This document shows positions 1 through 11,090 of a DNA stretch of 64,000 nucleotides, in pieces. How positions within the stretch are numbered: the first letter of the stretch is position 1; each line of letters starts with the position of its first letter. Origin of the DNA: Ziziphus jujuba (lineage: Eukaryota; Streptophyta; Magnoliopsida; Rosales; Rhamnaceae). Under the pieces are notes generated by a model. It worked only from the letters and a program-made list of their open reading frames with translations, was not told the DNA's origin and searched no databases. The stretch covers positions 27,752,001-27,816,000 of the forward strand of contig NC_083382.1 of the NCBI RefSeq assembly GCF_031755915.1, written 5' to 3'. The position numbers and the translations under genes are program-made.

Positions 1-340
1 TAATGATCCAAGCCAATCAAAATGGATATGGGAAACTATAAACGGGGCTTCACCCAGGTTGGGTTTATAATTTTATGTGCCTGTTTCGAATTTGGGTTGG
101 ATCGGATTCGAATTTACTTTATGTATCTAAATGCTTTTAAGGCATTATATAATAAATTTTGAATTTTTCTTAATAAAATCCATTGGGTCAAGTCAAGTCG
201 ACGAACCCAACTGGTCGGGTCAAGCAAAACCCAATTAACAATCAAATTAGGTCAAATTTCAATAGGGACAAGTTGTTATTGGGTTCCGGTTAGGTTTATT
301 CGGGTTTAGATAAACTGGATCCAATTATCACTCCTAACTC
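1..340. repeat. Degenerate dispersed repeat, likely non-autonomous DNA transposon cut by the window edge
   Basis: The stretch is rich in imperfect GGGTT/AACCC-type words, unlike the AT-rich DNA to its right, and holds no open frame. Its right end (about 310-340) read in reverse begins GGAGTGATAATTGGATCC, and the left window edge begins TAATGATCCAAG. This would fit two terminal inverted arms with the outermost bases of the left arm missing. Many plant hAT-type MITEs end in a CACTCCTA/CACCCCTA word. The family is inferred, not shown. Confidence 0.35.
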
Positions 341-675
341 ATTATATATAACCAGATACATGGAATTGCTATTGTTGGGGAAGTTGACTACTGAATGATA
401 GATCAAACACATCCTACAACATATTACATAATATGCAATAACAATTATAATTCTTTATTCCACAACATATTGAACGAGGTGTTTGGTCCATCATATAGCA
501 GGCAATTTCGCCCATAATAACATTCTTTTACATATTATATATATATATATATAAAATATTATCACACTAGAAGCAAAAAAGGTAAAGATCGCAATCTTTA
601 GAAAAAAAAAAAAAATTGCATGTAATCAGTGCGTTTCAATTTTATTACAATCAAAATATCTCGATATAATTAGGA
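341..675. other. Intergenic, AT-rich
   Basis: No gene is visible. The stretch holds a short (AT)n run near 537-553 and a poly(A) run near 601-615. It lies downstream of the KIN-like gene on the minus strand and could hold its 3' untranslated region. The last KIN exon found in the intact paralogue was searched for here and is absent. Confidence 0.5.
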
Positions 676-1049
676 TTATATATAAATATAAACAGGATCA
701 AATAAGAAATAGGAAGAGATTTGTGAAACCTCTTGGCATGACTCGTTGGCAGATTGGCAGCAGGCAGCATGGTTTGCCCTCTCCATCGCACTGCTAATAC
801 TTTCCTAAATAGAAACAATTAAAATTAATGACATTCTATATATGTATATACAAGCAATATGCTAATTTTCATGTATTTGGTTACAGAGAAATTAATCTGT
901 AACCTTTTGTTGCTATAAAAGAAAGATACTACATAGATTCACCAAAAATAAAAAATGAAATAAAATACTTTACCGACCTGCTGAGCTCTGTCCTTGGCGT
1001 CCACAGCTTGGTAAATAGTAGTACTGGTTGGTCTGTTTGATTGATTCAT
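676..1049 (-). pseudogene. Degenerate KIN/COR6.6-type LEA gene
   Basis: Two exons can be read on the minus strand: 1049-978 and 804-676, separated by a 173 bp intron. Exon 1 gives a peptide ending IYQAVDAKDRAQQ, which matches SYHAGEAKGRAQEK of the intact KIN gene at 37486. Exon 2 gives MERANHAACCQSANESCQE, which matches the DKASNAAQSAKESVQE segment of the same gene. At the point where the intact gene has its splice donor this copy has GAG followed by GTTTCA. The expected third exon (the AGQQMKAKAQGAADAVKDATGMK region) is not present downstream, and reading on gives 17 unrelated residues and a stop at 676-678. The intron after RAQQ has no counterpart in the intact gene, and its donor (CAG/gtcggt) is weak. 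The homology is clear; whether a product is made is unknown. It could also be a diverged expressed family member of about 66 residues. Confidence 0.5.
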
Positions 1050-1124
1050 TTTTTTTTTTCTTTTTCAAGGCAAATTAGTTTGAGAGTGATGTTACAGAGA
1101 TTTATAAACTCTACCACATACCAA

Positions 1125-1135
1125 GTTATATAAAC
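1125..1135 (-). promoter_or_regulatory. TATA box of the KIN-like gene
   Basis: Read on the minus strand the site is GTTTATATAAC, 76 bp upstream of the candidate ATG at 1049. This places a start site near 1100 with a leader of about 50 nt. A second weaker TTTATAAA word lies nearer the gene, at about 1101-1108. The correct spacing is mild support that this locus was a real transcription unit. Confidence 0.4.
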
Positions 1136-1137
1136 CA

Positions 1138-3095
1138 GGGAATTTGTCATCTTGTTCAAAGTTCGTTGCGTTTTTAGAGGCAGTTAATTGGACTAGTTCT
1201 GCATCTTGGCAAAAAAAAGTTATTTTATTTATAAATTAATTTCACTTCCTTTATATTAAAAAAGAATATTAATCTATTAATGTTATAAAGATATATAACC
1301 AAATAATTAAAACATAGTAAAAATTAATGAAATTTCTATGTTCCATAGCTAATTTCATGTCCATCAGCAAGCTAAAATTGGTACAAGCAAAACATATTTT
1401 TACTTTCTCATCTGCTGAATCTAATTGGCAGAAGCAACCATTTATTTACATTGGGAACAAGCTCATCACAAAAAAATAAATAAATACAAGCTAATTCTAA
1501 TCCTTTCACGCATGAATATGTGTTACAAAATTTAGAAATAAATATTCCACCAACAGAAACTGGAAATTAATGGACCACACTTAGTTGGATTCAATTTCAT
1601 AAAAGTCATTTTATAAGGAAAAAAAAATTCGTAAAAGTCAAACACGTATTGTTGAACTTTGAAAAATTAAGGGGAAAAAACATAATTATGAAAGTCAAGA
1701 GGACCGTAAAGGTTGGAGAATATATAGTTTTTAATTCTTACTTTAGAAAATGAATTTTTTTTATTTTTTATAAATGTTATGTAATTATTTGCAATAATTT
1801 TCTTCCATTTTGGTATTATGAATCCAAAATTTTTTAAAATGAATATAAATAATTTATCAACAAAATCGTTTGATAAATTCTATGTAAATAATAAAATACC
1901 AATACCAAGTGAAAAGAAAAGAAACAAACCATGTTAAAAACAAAAAAAAAAACTAAACAAAGGTTTATACTTTTCGGTAGATGTTGACATATAGCTTGAA
2001 GAAATTAAATTACATTTAAAAAATGTTAAACATCTCTTTCACAAAAAATAATAACAAAAAAAAAATGTTTAACATCAAAGGAAAATTCAAAAAAATATTA
2101 TACGCATGATAAAAGCGTTACAAGCAAAAGCTATAAATAAATAATTTTCTCGTTTTATCAAACACAAAATGATAACGACAGAAACTAATGGAATCCCAAA
2201 AAGGATAAAGATTCGGTGGAGCCACGTATGTACCAATCCAATCTGACAGCCACTGATGAATGAATCTTTATAAGAAATGTCCGCGTCCGCATTAAGCGCG
2301 TGATACATCGCCAACCCCCCAGTCATTCTCATGATCATATGACTCATATCCTCATCATCGCTTAGTCACAACAGCCCCACCCGTACGATCAACCTGTGAA
2401 GGCACGTGTTTCCAGAGAGCGCGTAAATGTGGAACAACAACACCCCACCATCAATGCTCCCATTTTCCAGCCTCTACTGGGTCCCACTCCCACAATTAAC
2501 TAAACAAAATTGAAAACCAACTTTTATTATTATTATATTTTTGGTGAATAAAAATCAAAGCGACTTCCCATTAGGCAAATTGAGCAAATTGGGGGCACAA
2601 AATCTCCTGCTTTTGGATCCACCTAAAAAGTCAAAAATGCCAATCAAAATTCCGACCACAAAAGAGTCAAATTACTAAAAATCCAGATAAGTTTAGCCAA
2701 AAAAAAGAAAAAAAAGGAAAAGAAAATATTTATTCATAATTGTTATTTATATGATTAATAATATTTTTATACAACAATAATAATAATAATAAAGATAACT
2801 TTGAAATATTAAATAAACATTTTCTTTCCATCCATTTAATTAAAAATAAAAGAATCAATGTCTTTAATTATTTTTTTTTTTCCTTCTTCTTTAGCCGTGT
2901 ATATATAAGGAATTTAAATCTTTTTTTTTCCTATTACTTACTTACTCCATTCGTCTAAACATAATTTATTATTATTTGAAAGTAACATAGTGAAAAAAAC
3001 CTACCCCAGTGATCAATATGAATGGATCTTTCTGTTAATTATCTGGAAAATTTTAACATACCAAATGACACCCTGTACAAAAAAAAGTGATAAAA
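1138..3095. other. Intergenic between the divergent KIN-like and ProDH genes
   Basis: No convincing gene. The 86-codon frame on the minus strand at 2087-2347 has no recognisable domain and biased, membrane-like composition. The region is AT-rich with many poly(A) runs. The part nearest ProDH (about 2200-3100) is richer in unique sequence and probably holds its upstream control region. Confidence 0.5.
2342..2347 (+). promoter_or_regulatory. Possible ACTCAT proline/hypo-osmolarity element
   Basis: ACTCAT is the core described in Arabidopsis ProDH promoters as a bZIP-bound element for induction by proline and rehydration. One copy lies about 910 bp before the ProDH start codon. A hexamer is expected by chance about once in 2 kb when both strands are counted, so this is only a candidate. 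Confidence 0.2.
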
Positions 3096-3099
3096 TCTC

Positions 3100-3108
3100 C
3101 TATATAAC
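3100..3108 (+). promoter_or_regulatory. TATA box of ProDH
   Basis: CTATATAAC followed by a C-rich stretch, 150 bp before the ATG at 3258. It would give a start near 3135 and a leader of about 120 nt that contains a short (AC)n run near 3195-3207. A second TATATATAAGG lies at about 2900 and could serve an upstream start. Confidence 0.5.
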
Positions 3109-3257
3109 CCCCTCTAAACCAAGGCAACATCTCCACCATCCAAAACAACCCAAAGAGCCAAGCCTTTTATTTCCATACCAATTTTAAAAACAAAACACAC
3201 ACACACAAATACACGTTTGAGAGCAGAATCACCATTGAGTTGTTCTGTCACCGTTTG

Positions 3258-5919
3258 ATGGCAAGCCTCGTTGCTCGGGCAAAGCTCCTGAAAAACCTCC
3301 GCCACTTCACCACCACCACCACCAGACCTCTCAACTCTTCTACCCCTTCCTCTTCATCCTCTACCTCCGCCACCGCCGCCACGGCCTTCTCTGCCCTCAA
3401 TTTAGCTGGTGCTGCTGACACCAAAATCGAACCCACCATCACCACCACCACCACCACCACCATCCCAAAATCCACTTCCATCTTGGATTTCGACGACTTG
3501 GACAAGCTGTTCTCATCGGTTTCTACGTCGAAACTGTTACGGGCCTCGGCTAACCTTTATATGGCCTCGGTGGAGCCCATAGTTGACTTGGGCATGTGGG
3601 TGATGAGGTCAAAGTTAATGGAGAAGCAATTGGTGAAGGATATGGTATTGGGGTTGATCAAGCGCACGTTTTTCGAGCACTTCTGCGCCGGAGAAAATAC
3701 GGTGGAGGCCGGTAATTCAGCTTTGAGGCTCAGAGATGCAGGGCTTAGAGGGATGCTGGATTACGCTTTGGAATTTGCATGTGACAACGAGTCTTGTGAT
3801 CGAAACATGGAAGGCTTCCTTACCACCATCGAATCCACCAAGTCTCTTCCACCTTCCATTGTGAGTTTGATTTCTCAATCTTATGAATTTTCCATACCAC
3901 CAATTCATAACTTTAATTTTTATATATATATAAAAAAAAATTTAAAAATTAACTCAATTTCAATTCGTTTGCATTTGATCATTTTTTTTGGGAAAGAAAA
4001 TAATAAAGTTGTCAAATCAAAAGTGTAACGTATACTTTAGAAGCTTACAAATTCACGGCGAACAAAACGAGCAGTATCATCGTAGACATAACGACAGAAT
4101 CTTTTTATTTTTATTTTTTTTGGGGGGGTGAAATTTGAGCGGTATATGTTTACTTGGAAAAAAGAGAAAAGCCATGTGGCATCTTCCTTGGTGGGTCCGA
4201 CTCACTGTGTCGGTCACACCACACACTTATGGATAGCCCCGATTTGGATCCGGGTTACCCGTTTTACAGCTGGGGCCAACTTTGATGGGAAAACCAAGTG
4301 GTACATTTAGTACTAACAACTTGAATGTTTGAAGGAAAGTTGAACGGTACACGTATACCATCAGTCCCTTGTTATTGGGCTCTATTAGCTGTCTACTTTT
4401 CAGCACAGCCGCCAAATTTGTGTGTTGCCATTTGCCAATTTCCCGATTATGACTTGTCCAAAATAGGCTTGATTCAATGTAGAATCGTTAAAAATTTACT
4501 TTTAGATTCTGAAATTTGATCTTATCGGTTGAATTTCATTTTCCATGTCAATGTAGAATATTTATAATTCTTTTTTTTTTTTTGTAAAAAAAGAAGGACT
4601 TATGTTAACTGATGCAGATAGAGTGGAATAACTATTGGCTTCAACACAATTGAAGACACAGTCACTCTCTTTCGAATTAGTAATTATTGTAGTCTGATTA
4701 TTATTATTTTTTTTAACAAGGAATGGTTTTTAAGAGAATTTTGAATTTATCATAATGTTTTTTTTTTTTTTTTTTTCCCTTAAAGTCAATGGCTTTTTTC
4801 AACAGGTGAGCTTCGTGGTGGTGAAAATCAGTGCAATTTGCCCCTTGAGATTACTGGAGCGTGTTAGTGACTTGCTAAGATGGCAACACAAAAACCCTTC
4901 TTGCAGTCTTCCATGGAAGCTCAATACATTCCCTATTTTCTCTGATTCAAGTCCAACATATCACACTCTCACAGAGCCACAACCTTTGACTCCAGAAGAA
5001 GAACGTGATCTTCAATTGGCACATGAGAGACTACTCACACTGTGCCAAGAATGCTTAGAAGCCAATCTTCCTTTGTTGGTTGATGCAGAGCACACAGCCG
5101 TACAACCTGCCATTGATTACTTAACGTATTCTTCGGCCATTATGTACAACAAGGACAACAACCCAATTGTGTATGGAACATTGCAGGCTTATTTGAAAGA
5201 TGCCGGGGACAGACTGTTTTTGGCAACGAAAGCTGCAGAAAAAATGGGGGTTCCATTGGGGGTCAAATTGGTGAGAGGAGCTTATATGTCTAGTGAAAGA
5301 GAGCTAGCTTCTTCACTGGGATACGAATCTCCCATTCACAACACAATTCAGGACACTCATTCTAGCTTCAATGACTGTGCTTCTTTCATGCTTGAAAGAC
5401 TCGCTAATGGGTCTGATGCATTGGTTCTTGCAACCCATAATGTTCAATCAGGTAGTAAAAGATTTAGTTTTTTATCACTTGGGTTTTGTTGAACAGGTTC
5501 ATTTGCTTTCTGGGTTTTTGGCTTTACTTGCTTAATTTTGATTGCAAAAGGGAAACTAGCAGCGGCAAAAGCACATGATTTGGGGATTGGGAGGGTGAAC
5601 CAGAAGCTTGAATTTGCACAGCTTTATGGAATGGCAGATTCTCTTTCCTATGGTCTGGGCAATGCAGGGTTTCAAGTTAGCAAATATATGCCATTTGGAC
5701 CTATAGATGTTGTTATGCCTTACCTCTTAAGGAGGGCCGAAGAGAATAGGGGCATGTTATCTTCTTCGACTCTGGACAGAGAACTCATGAGGTAGTTAAT
5801 AATTTCACACATATTCTTAGCAGCAAAATTTCTGATATGATTTTAGTTTGATTTTATTGTTATGCTTTTTTGCAAACAGGAAGGAATTGAAGAGGAGACT
5901 GATTGCAGCGGTCCTCTAA
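3258..5919 (+). CDS. ProDH: Proline dehydrogenase, mitochondrial (ProDH/ERD5 type)
   Basis: Four exons, 3258-3860, 4806-5451, 5551-5791 and 5880-5919, join in frame to 509 codons, close to the length of Arabidopsis ProDH1. All donors and acceptors are GT/AG. The product oxidises L-proline to pyrroline-5-carboxylate with FAD on the matrix side of the mitochondrial inner membrane. The first 50 or so residues are rich in Arg, Ser and Thr with no acidic residue, as expected for a mitochondrial presequence. The (beta/alpha)8 barrel signature is present: GVKLVRGAYM at residues 353-362 and YLLRRAEENRG at 474-484, whose paired arginines bind the proline carboxylate in bacterial PutA. The codon at 3240 in the same frame is TTG, so ATG 3258 is the first usable start. 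The first intron (945 bp) is the longest. Nothing suggests inactivation. Confidence 0.95.
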
Positions 5920-7961
5920 GGGAAAACATTACATTATCCCCACCAATAATATTGTAAATATAGGGTAAGATTTGTATTTATTAGTAAATTTCTCTACTTA
6001 GGTAAGGAATTGGAAGTTCCAGTTCTTTTTCCGTGTTCATTATCATGTTTGGCTCTGTATCTTGGCAATAGATCTATCTTTTACTTTTTCGGCTTCATTG
6101 CAAACTTGGATCTAGTTTAATGCAGATAGATGAGAGCATAGGGTCAGTTCTATAGTTTTCGGACTATTATTGAAAAAACAGTATATATATATACAATATG
6201 TATGCGTGTGTTACCAAGTATTATATATATGAGATTAAGATTCGCACGTATATGAGGATTTCCCAGATCAGCAAATCGACAACATGAGCAGTTTTTGCAC
6301 CTCTATGCATGGGCAGTAGGGTCTAAACACTTATAATAGATTTTTGTCTAAAAACTTATAATAGAATTTTGTCCTCCAAGATATGAGATCTGAAAAAAAC
6401 GTGTCAGATATATTAAACTATGGTTTAGCAAATGAGGATAAGAACTGACGTTTGGTTGATGTGGATGGCAAATCCATCACCGGTTTTTTGTACTCCATCA
6501 TCATATAAAGATATCAGGAAATTTCTGGAACAAGAAGTTAAACCAGAAAATTTGCTAAATTGTTGACCACTTCTCCCATCTGTCTCCAACAATGCAACAG
6601 ATATCATATATTATATATTTTTTAGCTTCTGAGGTACAATATAATAATATTATATCCAAAATAAGCGAGCAGATGGGAAATCCTCCAATCCCCAAAAGAA
6701 ATAAAAATGTTCTTCTTCACAAATATTTACAAAGAAAAATGAATCGTTGGGGACTCGATGGAAAGAAAACAAAAAGATAAGAGGGCATAATATGTTTAGC
6801 TTACATGATGAACTAAGCTGTATCCCAATTTAGCCACATAAGAGAGTATCCTCCTAAATCTTTTCTTTGAATTACACAGAAATTAGAACAAATTGAAGGA
6901 AAACATAAAAAGTAAGAGAGAGGGTAAGTTGTTCACGGACTAAGATAAAATTTTATATAATACAGACAAAACCTCAACATATGCTTATGCCAGAAGGTTT
7001 TATATGGAGGATATATATTGGAATGGCAAAGACTCATATTTGGAAGGCATTGCAATGGGTGTCAAAATCACACCCGGTGGACCACACCAAGGTATCCAAA
7101 ACGCCTGACAAAGTGTATATGCTGACGAAAGGGCATACAGCATATCCATCCCACTTGGAAAACGATTTTCACTTGGTAACAAAATCAACTTCTTTCAATT
7201 GATAAATACAGTCAGTTTACACACAACCATGGCTAATTTTGTTGCATTGAATGTGACATGATATGTTATTCTAGTACGAACAAAACCCATAAGATAGGAT
7301 AAATAATTAATAAATGGAAGATGAAAGTGAGAGCATACGATGTTCCCACTAAAAATTTGTGGTTCTGGTTAATGGAAAACTAATTGGCAAATATCATGAT
7401 ATGAAAACTAATTAGCAAATGTTTCCCACTCATGATATCATGATATGCCATGGCATGATTTGCATGCATATCAGTACACTTAACGGGTTCCTAGAGCATC
7501 TTGTAACAGGAACAACAGGCAAATTTGCAATCTACCTTGTATAAGGAAAATGGAAAGAAGCGTTGAGGATTTGAACAACTTGAAAAAAGTACAAAAGGAA
7601 CAAAAAAGTTGTAAAGCTGGTCATAAATCCGGAATTTTTTCTTCATCTTTCAAATCAGTATAGTAATAAGGCAGACTTGAGAAAAGCGGGTGTAGGACTC
7701 CTAACAGGAGTTTTGTTTGACATAGAGTCCAAACAACACATAATTTCTGCAAAGTACAGATTCTTAGATCTCTTTGACAGGAGACATGTTGACAATTCTG
7801 GAGTTCTTATGGTAATTGACTATCATTTAATATTTCTGTTTGATATATCATAATAAATCAAAAATTTTTACTCTCAGATATCGGTAGAACCCAAGTGATT
7901 TTTTTTTTTTTTTTCCTTTTACCAGATAAATTACAACAGAAGCAGTAAATGTACGTACTCT
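5920..7961. other. Intergenic between convergent ProDH and FTSHI3
   Basis: This should hold the 3' untranslated regions of both genes. Several frames of 60-73 codons occur between 6425 and 7202 on both strands but show no domain, start context or splice structure. A dense group of perfect palindromes at 7391-7468 is listed separately. Confidence 0.5.
7391..7468. repeat. Cluster of four perfect palindromes
   Basis: ATATCATGATAT (7391-7402), TCATGATATCATGA (7430-7443), ATGCCATGGCAT (7445-7456) and TGCATGCA (about 7461-7468) are each self-complementary and sit within 80 bp. The first is preceded, and the second followed, by related words (AACTAATTGGCAAAT and AACTAATTAGCAAAT), so part of the pattern comes from a small direct duplication. 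The function is unknown. Confidence 0.6.
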
Positions 7962-10900
7962 TCAGCTTAGAGTTTGATATCCTAGTGGCCCTTGCAATCC
8001 TTCCTCTCCTGCTTCATTCTTTCTCATCAGAGATGGCATCCATGGAAACAGTTTCCCCAGCTCTTTGCTTATTGTAGTCGGTCTAAACTGCTTATAATTG
8101 ATACCAAACTTTGCCCTTTCAATTGCTTCCATTACATCTTCTCTCTTAACAGTATCACCACCTAAATTTCCAAAAGTAAAACTACTTAGAAGAAGGCATA
8201 TAGAAAATTATGCAAACACAAAGAGGAAATAGAAAATGGGGGTCTTGGCACTTTTGGGGGTGGGGGAGAGGAGGGAAAGCCCAAAGCTTACAGTGGATAT
8301 ATTAACACCAGGCAGAACTTACTAAAACCATGGTCACATATTTAAAGGTTAAGGCTATATCATCTGAGAAGGAACATATCTGGATGTATTTTCAGTCGCC
8401 AAAAAAATTTACTTTGACCTACCTCTACGAGCAGCAAGTAAAGCAGCCTCATTCACAATATTTGCAAGATCAGCACCTACAAAACCTGGAGTTAGAGAAG
8501 CAACTAGATCGCAGATAAGATACATGTCTTCGTCTAGTGGAACTCCTCTTAAATGTACAGCCAAGATCTTTCTCCTTCCTTCTTCATCTGGTTCTCCAAC
8601 AAGTACTTTTCTTGAGAAGCGACCTGGCCGACAAAGGGCTGGATCCAATGCTTCTGGCCGATTAGTTGCTGCTATAACAACTACTTTCATGTCTGTCTCA
8701 AAGCCATCCATTTCTGTCAACAACTGCCAAAGCATAAAACAGTTTAAAAAATCAGTTTAGACTGTGAGAATCCTATAACAGATTACTTAGTGATAGTGGA
8801 GAGTTGTGACATAAAAAATCCAATGAACCAAATTTTGATGGCAGCATATATTAAAAGGATTCTAAATAACTGGATGTTGGAAATAGATTTGAATGTTTCT
8901 CAACAGCATAAAGGAGAAAGGAAAAAAGTCTATTCTGACTCTTGAGCAATACTAAAGTAATTAAGTAGAACTGGAAACACTTAGAAATGCTAGGTTAAAT
9001 GAATATGCTGTATAAAATAGTACCAAAATATTCGTGGATTTTTATTATAATGAATGAGAAAAACTCAAAAAAAGCCAGAAGATTTGCCTGGTTTAGTGTT
9101 TGGTCACGTTCATCATTGAAACTTCTACCACGCTTTCCTCCAACAGCATCAAGTTCATCAATGAATATGATAGAAGGTGCATGTTTCCTTGCTACATTGA
9201 AAAGATCTCTAATCCGAGCAGCCCCTCTTCCAACAAACATCTCTACAAATTCACTGGCAGAAACAGTGAAAAATGGAACACCTGCTTCTCCAGCAACTGC
9301 ACGGGCCAATAATGTTTTTCCTGTTCCAGGAGGGCCCACCAGTAACACACCTCTGGGTAACTTTGCTCCAAGTTTTTGGTAGTTAATAGCTCCTTGTAGG
9401 CATGAGACTATCTATAAACAAAAACAGAGTTACGACAATAAATGAAGAAGAGTTTTGGTGATACATTCAGTGAACTCAATTTGAAATCACAAATGCAAAA
9501 CTAAAGTGTCGTTCCTTTGGAAATAAACCATATATCTGCATAAATGTGTAGGTCAACTACTTTCTACACAGATTTTATCCAGAAGATATAAAGATGAGCT
9601 AGCCAAAGAGCCAGCTCTTTGTACTTGATATTTCTATAAACACTTGATCTATCCAAGACCAGACCTTCAATAGCAATATATAGGTACAGATTTTCACTGC
9701 AATTCCTTTCCAAGTTCATATGCAAAGGTACATGAATTCTGCTCTTTGTCATAGTTTTATTTTGACCATAAACCATGATTAAGTGCTTAGAGGTGGTGTC
9801 TTCTATTTTTACAAAAATATATAATTTTTGTAAACAGACTGAATCATAACAAGAAAATGAAATAAACTAAGTAAACCATCGGCTTAACCATCATAGGAAA
9901 GACATGACATATTTATAAAAAAGCTGAAGCAAAATATTCCATATATTATATGCAGCTGCAAGAGAAGAGGTGCTTACCTCCATGAGCTCCACTTTAGCAG
10001 CATCAACACCTTCAACATCATCAAATCCAACTATCTCGTTGTCAGGTCGCCGCTTCCTTGCTGGACTATTAGCAGCAGAAAGCTGACGATAGAGAAGCCA
10101 CATTAAAGGTATCAAAGGAATCCACAGAGTTAGCACAGTTATCAAGGTACTCCTAATTGACATCATAACAGATTGAGGGGCTGAGCTATATGTAGTTCCT
10201 TTCTCTCTCATCAAACTGAGAAGAAACTTTTCATCATGATCTATTTTCCTTGCAGAATACTGCCACACAGGGACAGAAGCTCTAGTCCTTGAAATTTTCT
10301 TTAACACATTCACATTTGGCGATTGGACAGACATTGAACCATCGCTTGCAACTTTATCGACCACATTTTCGGATGGAGCACTCATTGCTGATGATTCTTT
10401 ATCAGACATTTGAACATTTCCAACACTCTGCAAGTTTGTATTGTAATATATCCGACGAGAACCCTCTTCGATCAAAACCTTGGTAACAGACCCATTTTGA
10501 AGGCTCATAATCAAATCTGAATACGGAACCATTTTTGGAGATGGCAATGCTGTTACTTTCAAAAACAGATAGCAAAGCCCCAATGCAACAGAAATTGCAG
10601 CAGAAAAAGTCACTCTTCTTATATTTTTCCTCACAAACGTCCCAACATCATCTAACATCGACCTAACCGATAACCTTCTCAGTTTTATAGTCAATAACCG
10701 CAACCTCGGTCTTAATCTTAATGATAATCTCCTCCTCACCTTATCACTGTTCTTCCTATTCACCGCATAGACAGGTCTATCTCCATTGTTACCACTCCTC
10801 AATGGCTTAATCTCATTATTAAAAGACAACCCACTTTGTGATTTACAACAGCTATAAAATCCCAATGGGGAAACTCCATCTTTTTCACTGACCAAGGACC

Positions 10901-11090
10901 TAAACTTGCCCTTCCGGAGCAACCCTTTTTGGGATTTGTAAAACTTATAATGCCCCCTAGAAGGAAAGGGAAATGAACTACAAAAGAAACCTCCATATCT
11001 CCCCAAAGTCATGGTCTTTCCACCATAAAATCCCAAATTGTCTCGGGCAATAAAGTACCCATGACTGCAACCAACAGAAAAACAAGCCAT
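7962..11090 (-). CDS. FTSHI3: Protease-less FtsH-like AAA ATPase, chloroplast (FTSHI3 type)
   Basis: Four exons, 11090-9978, 9411-9088, 8723-8423 and 8161-7962, join to 646 codons (645 residues). The N-terminus (about 110 residues, basic and Ser-rich) looks like a plastid transit peptide. Two membrane spans follow at about 161-178 and 312-334. The AAA module has Walker A GPPGTGKT (397-404), Walker [12 protein letters not shown] with DE at 456-457, the pore-loop FVG and the arginine-finger motif RPGRFSRKV. The protein ends about 45 residues after the AAA lid (GINYKQFRP...), so the whole M41 peptidase domain with its HEXXH zinc site is missing. That architecture is that of Arabidopsis FTSHI3 (At3g02450, about 620 residues). 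FtsHi proteins are plastid envelope components thought to act in import motor or protein-handling complexes. The second intron is GC-AG: exon 2 ends CAG followed by GCAAAT, and the join restores [11 protein letters not shown]. The codon 30 bp upstream in frame is TTG, so ATG 11090 is chosen. Confidence 0.93.

Noticed and set aside
2087..2347. 86-codon minus-strand frame upstream of ProDH
   Set aside because: No domain, hydrophobic AT-driven composition, no promoter or splice context.
3248..3505. Minus-strand frame opposite ProDH exon 1 with a run of valines
   Set aside because: It is the complement of the Thr/Ser-rich presequence codons (ACC repeats) and has no independent support.
6425..7202. 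Several 60-73 codon frames between ProDH and FTSHI3
   Set aside because: They lie on both strands, overlap each other, and show no recognisable family or start context.
8999..9382. Plus-strand frame of 127 codons over FTSHI3 exon 2
   Set aside because: Antisense shadow of the conserved AAA exon.
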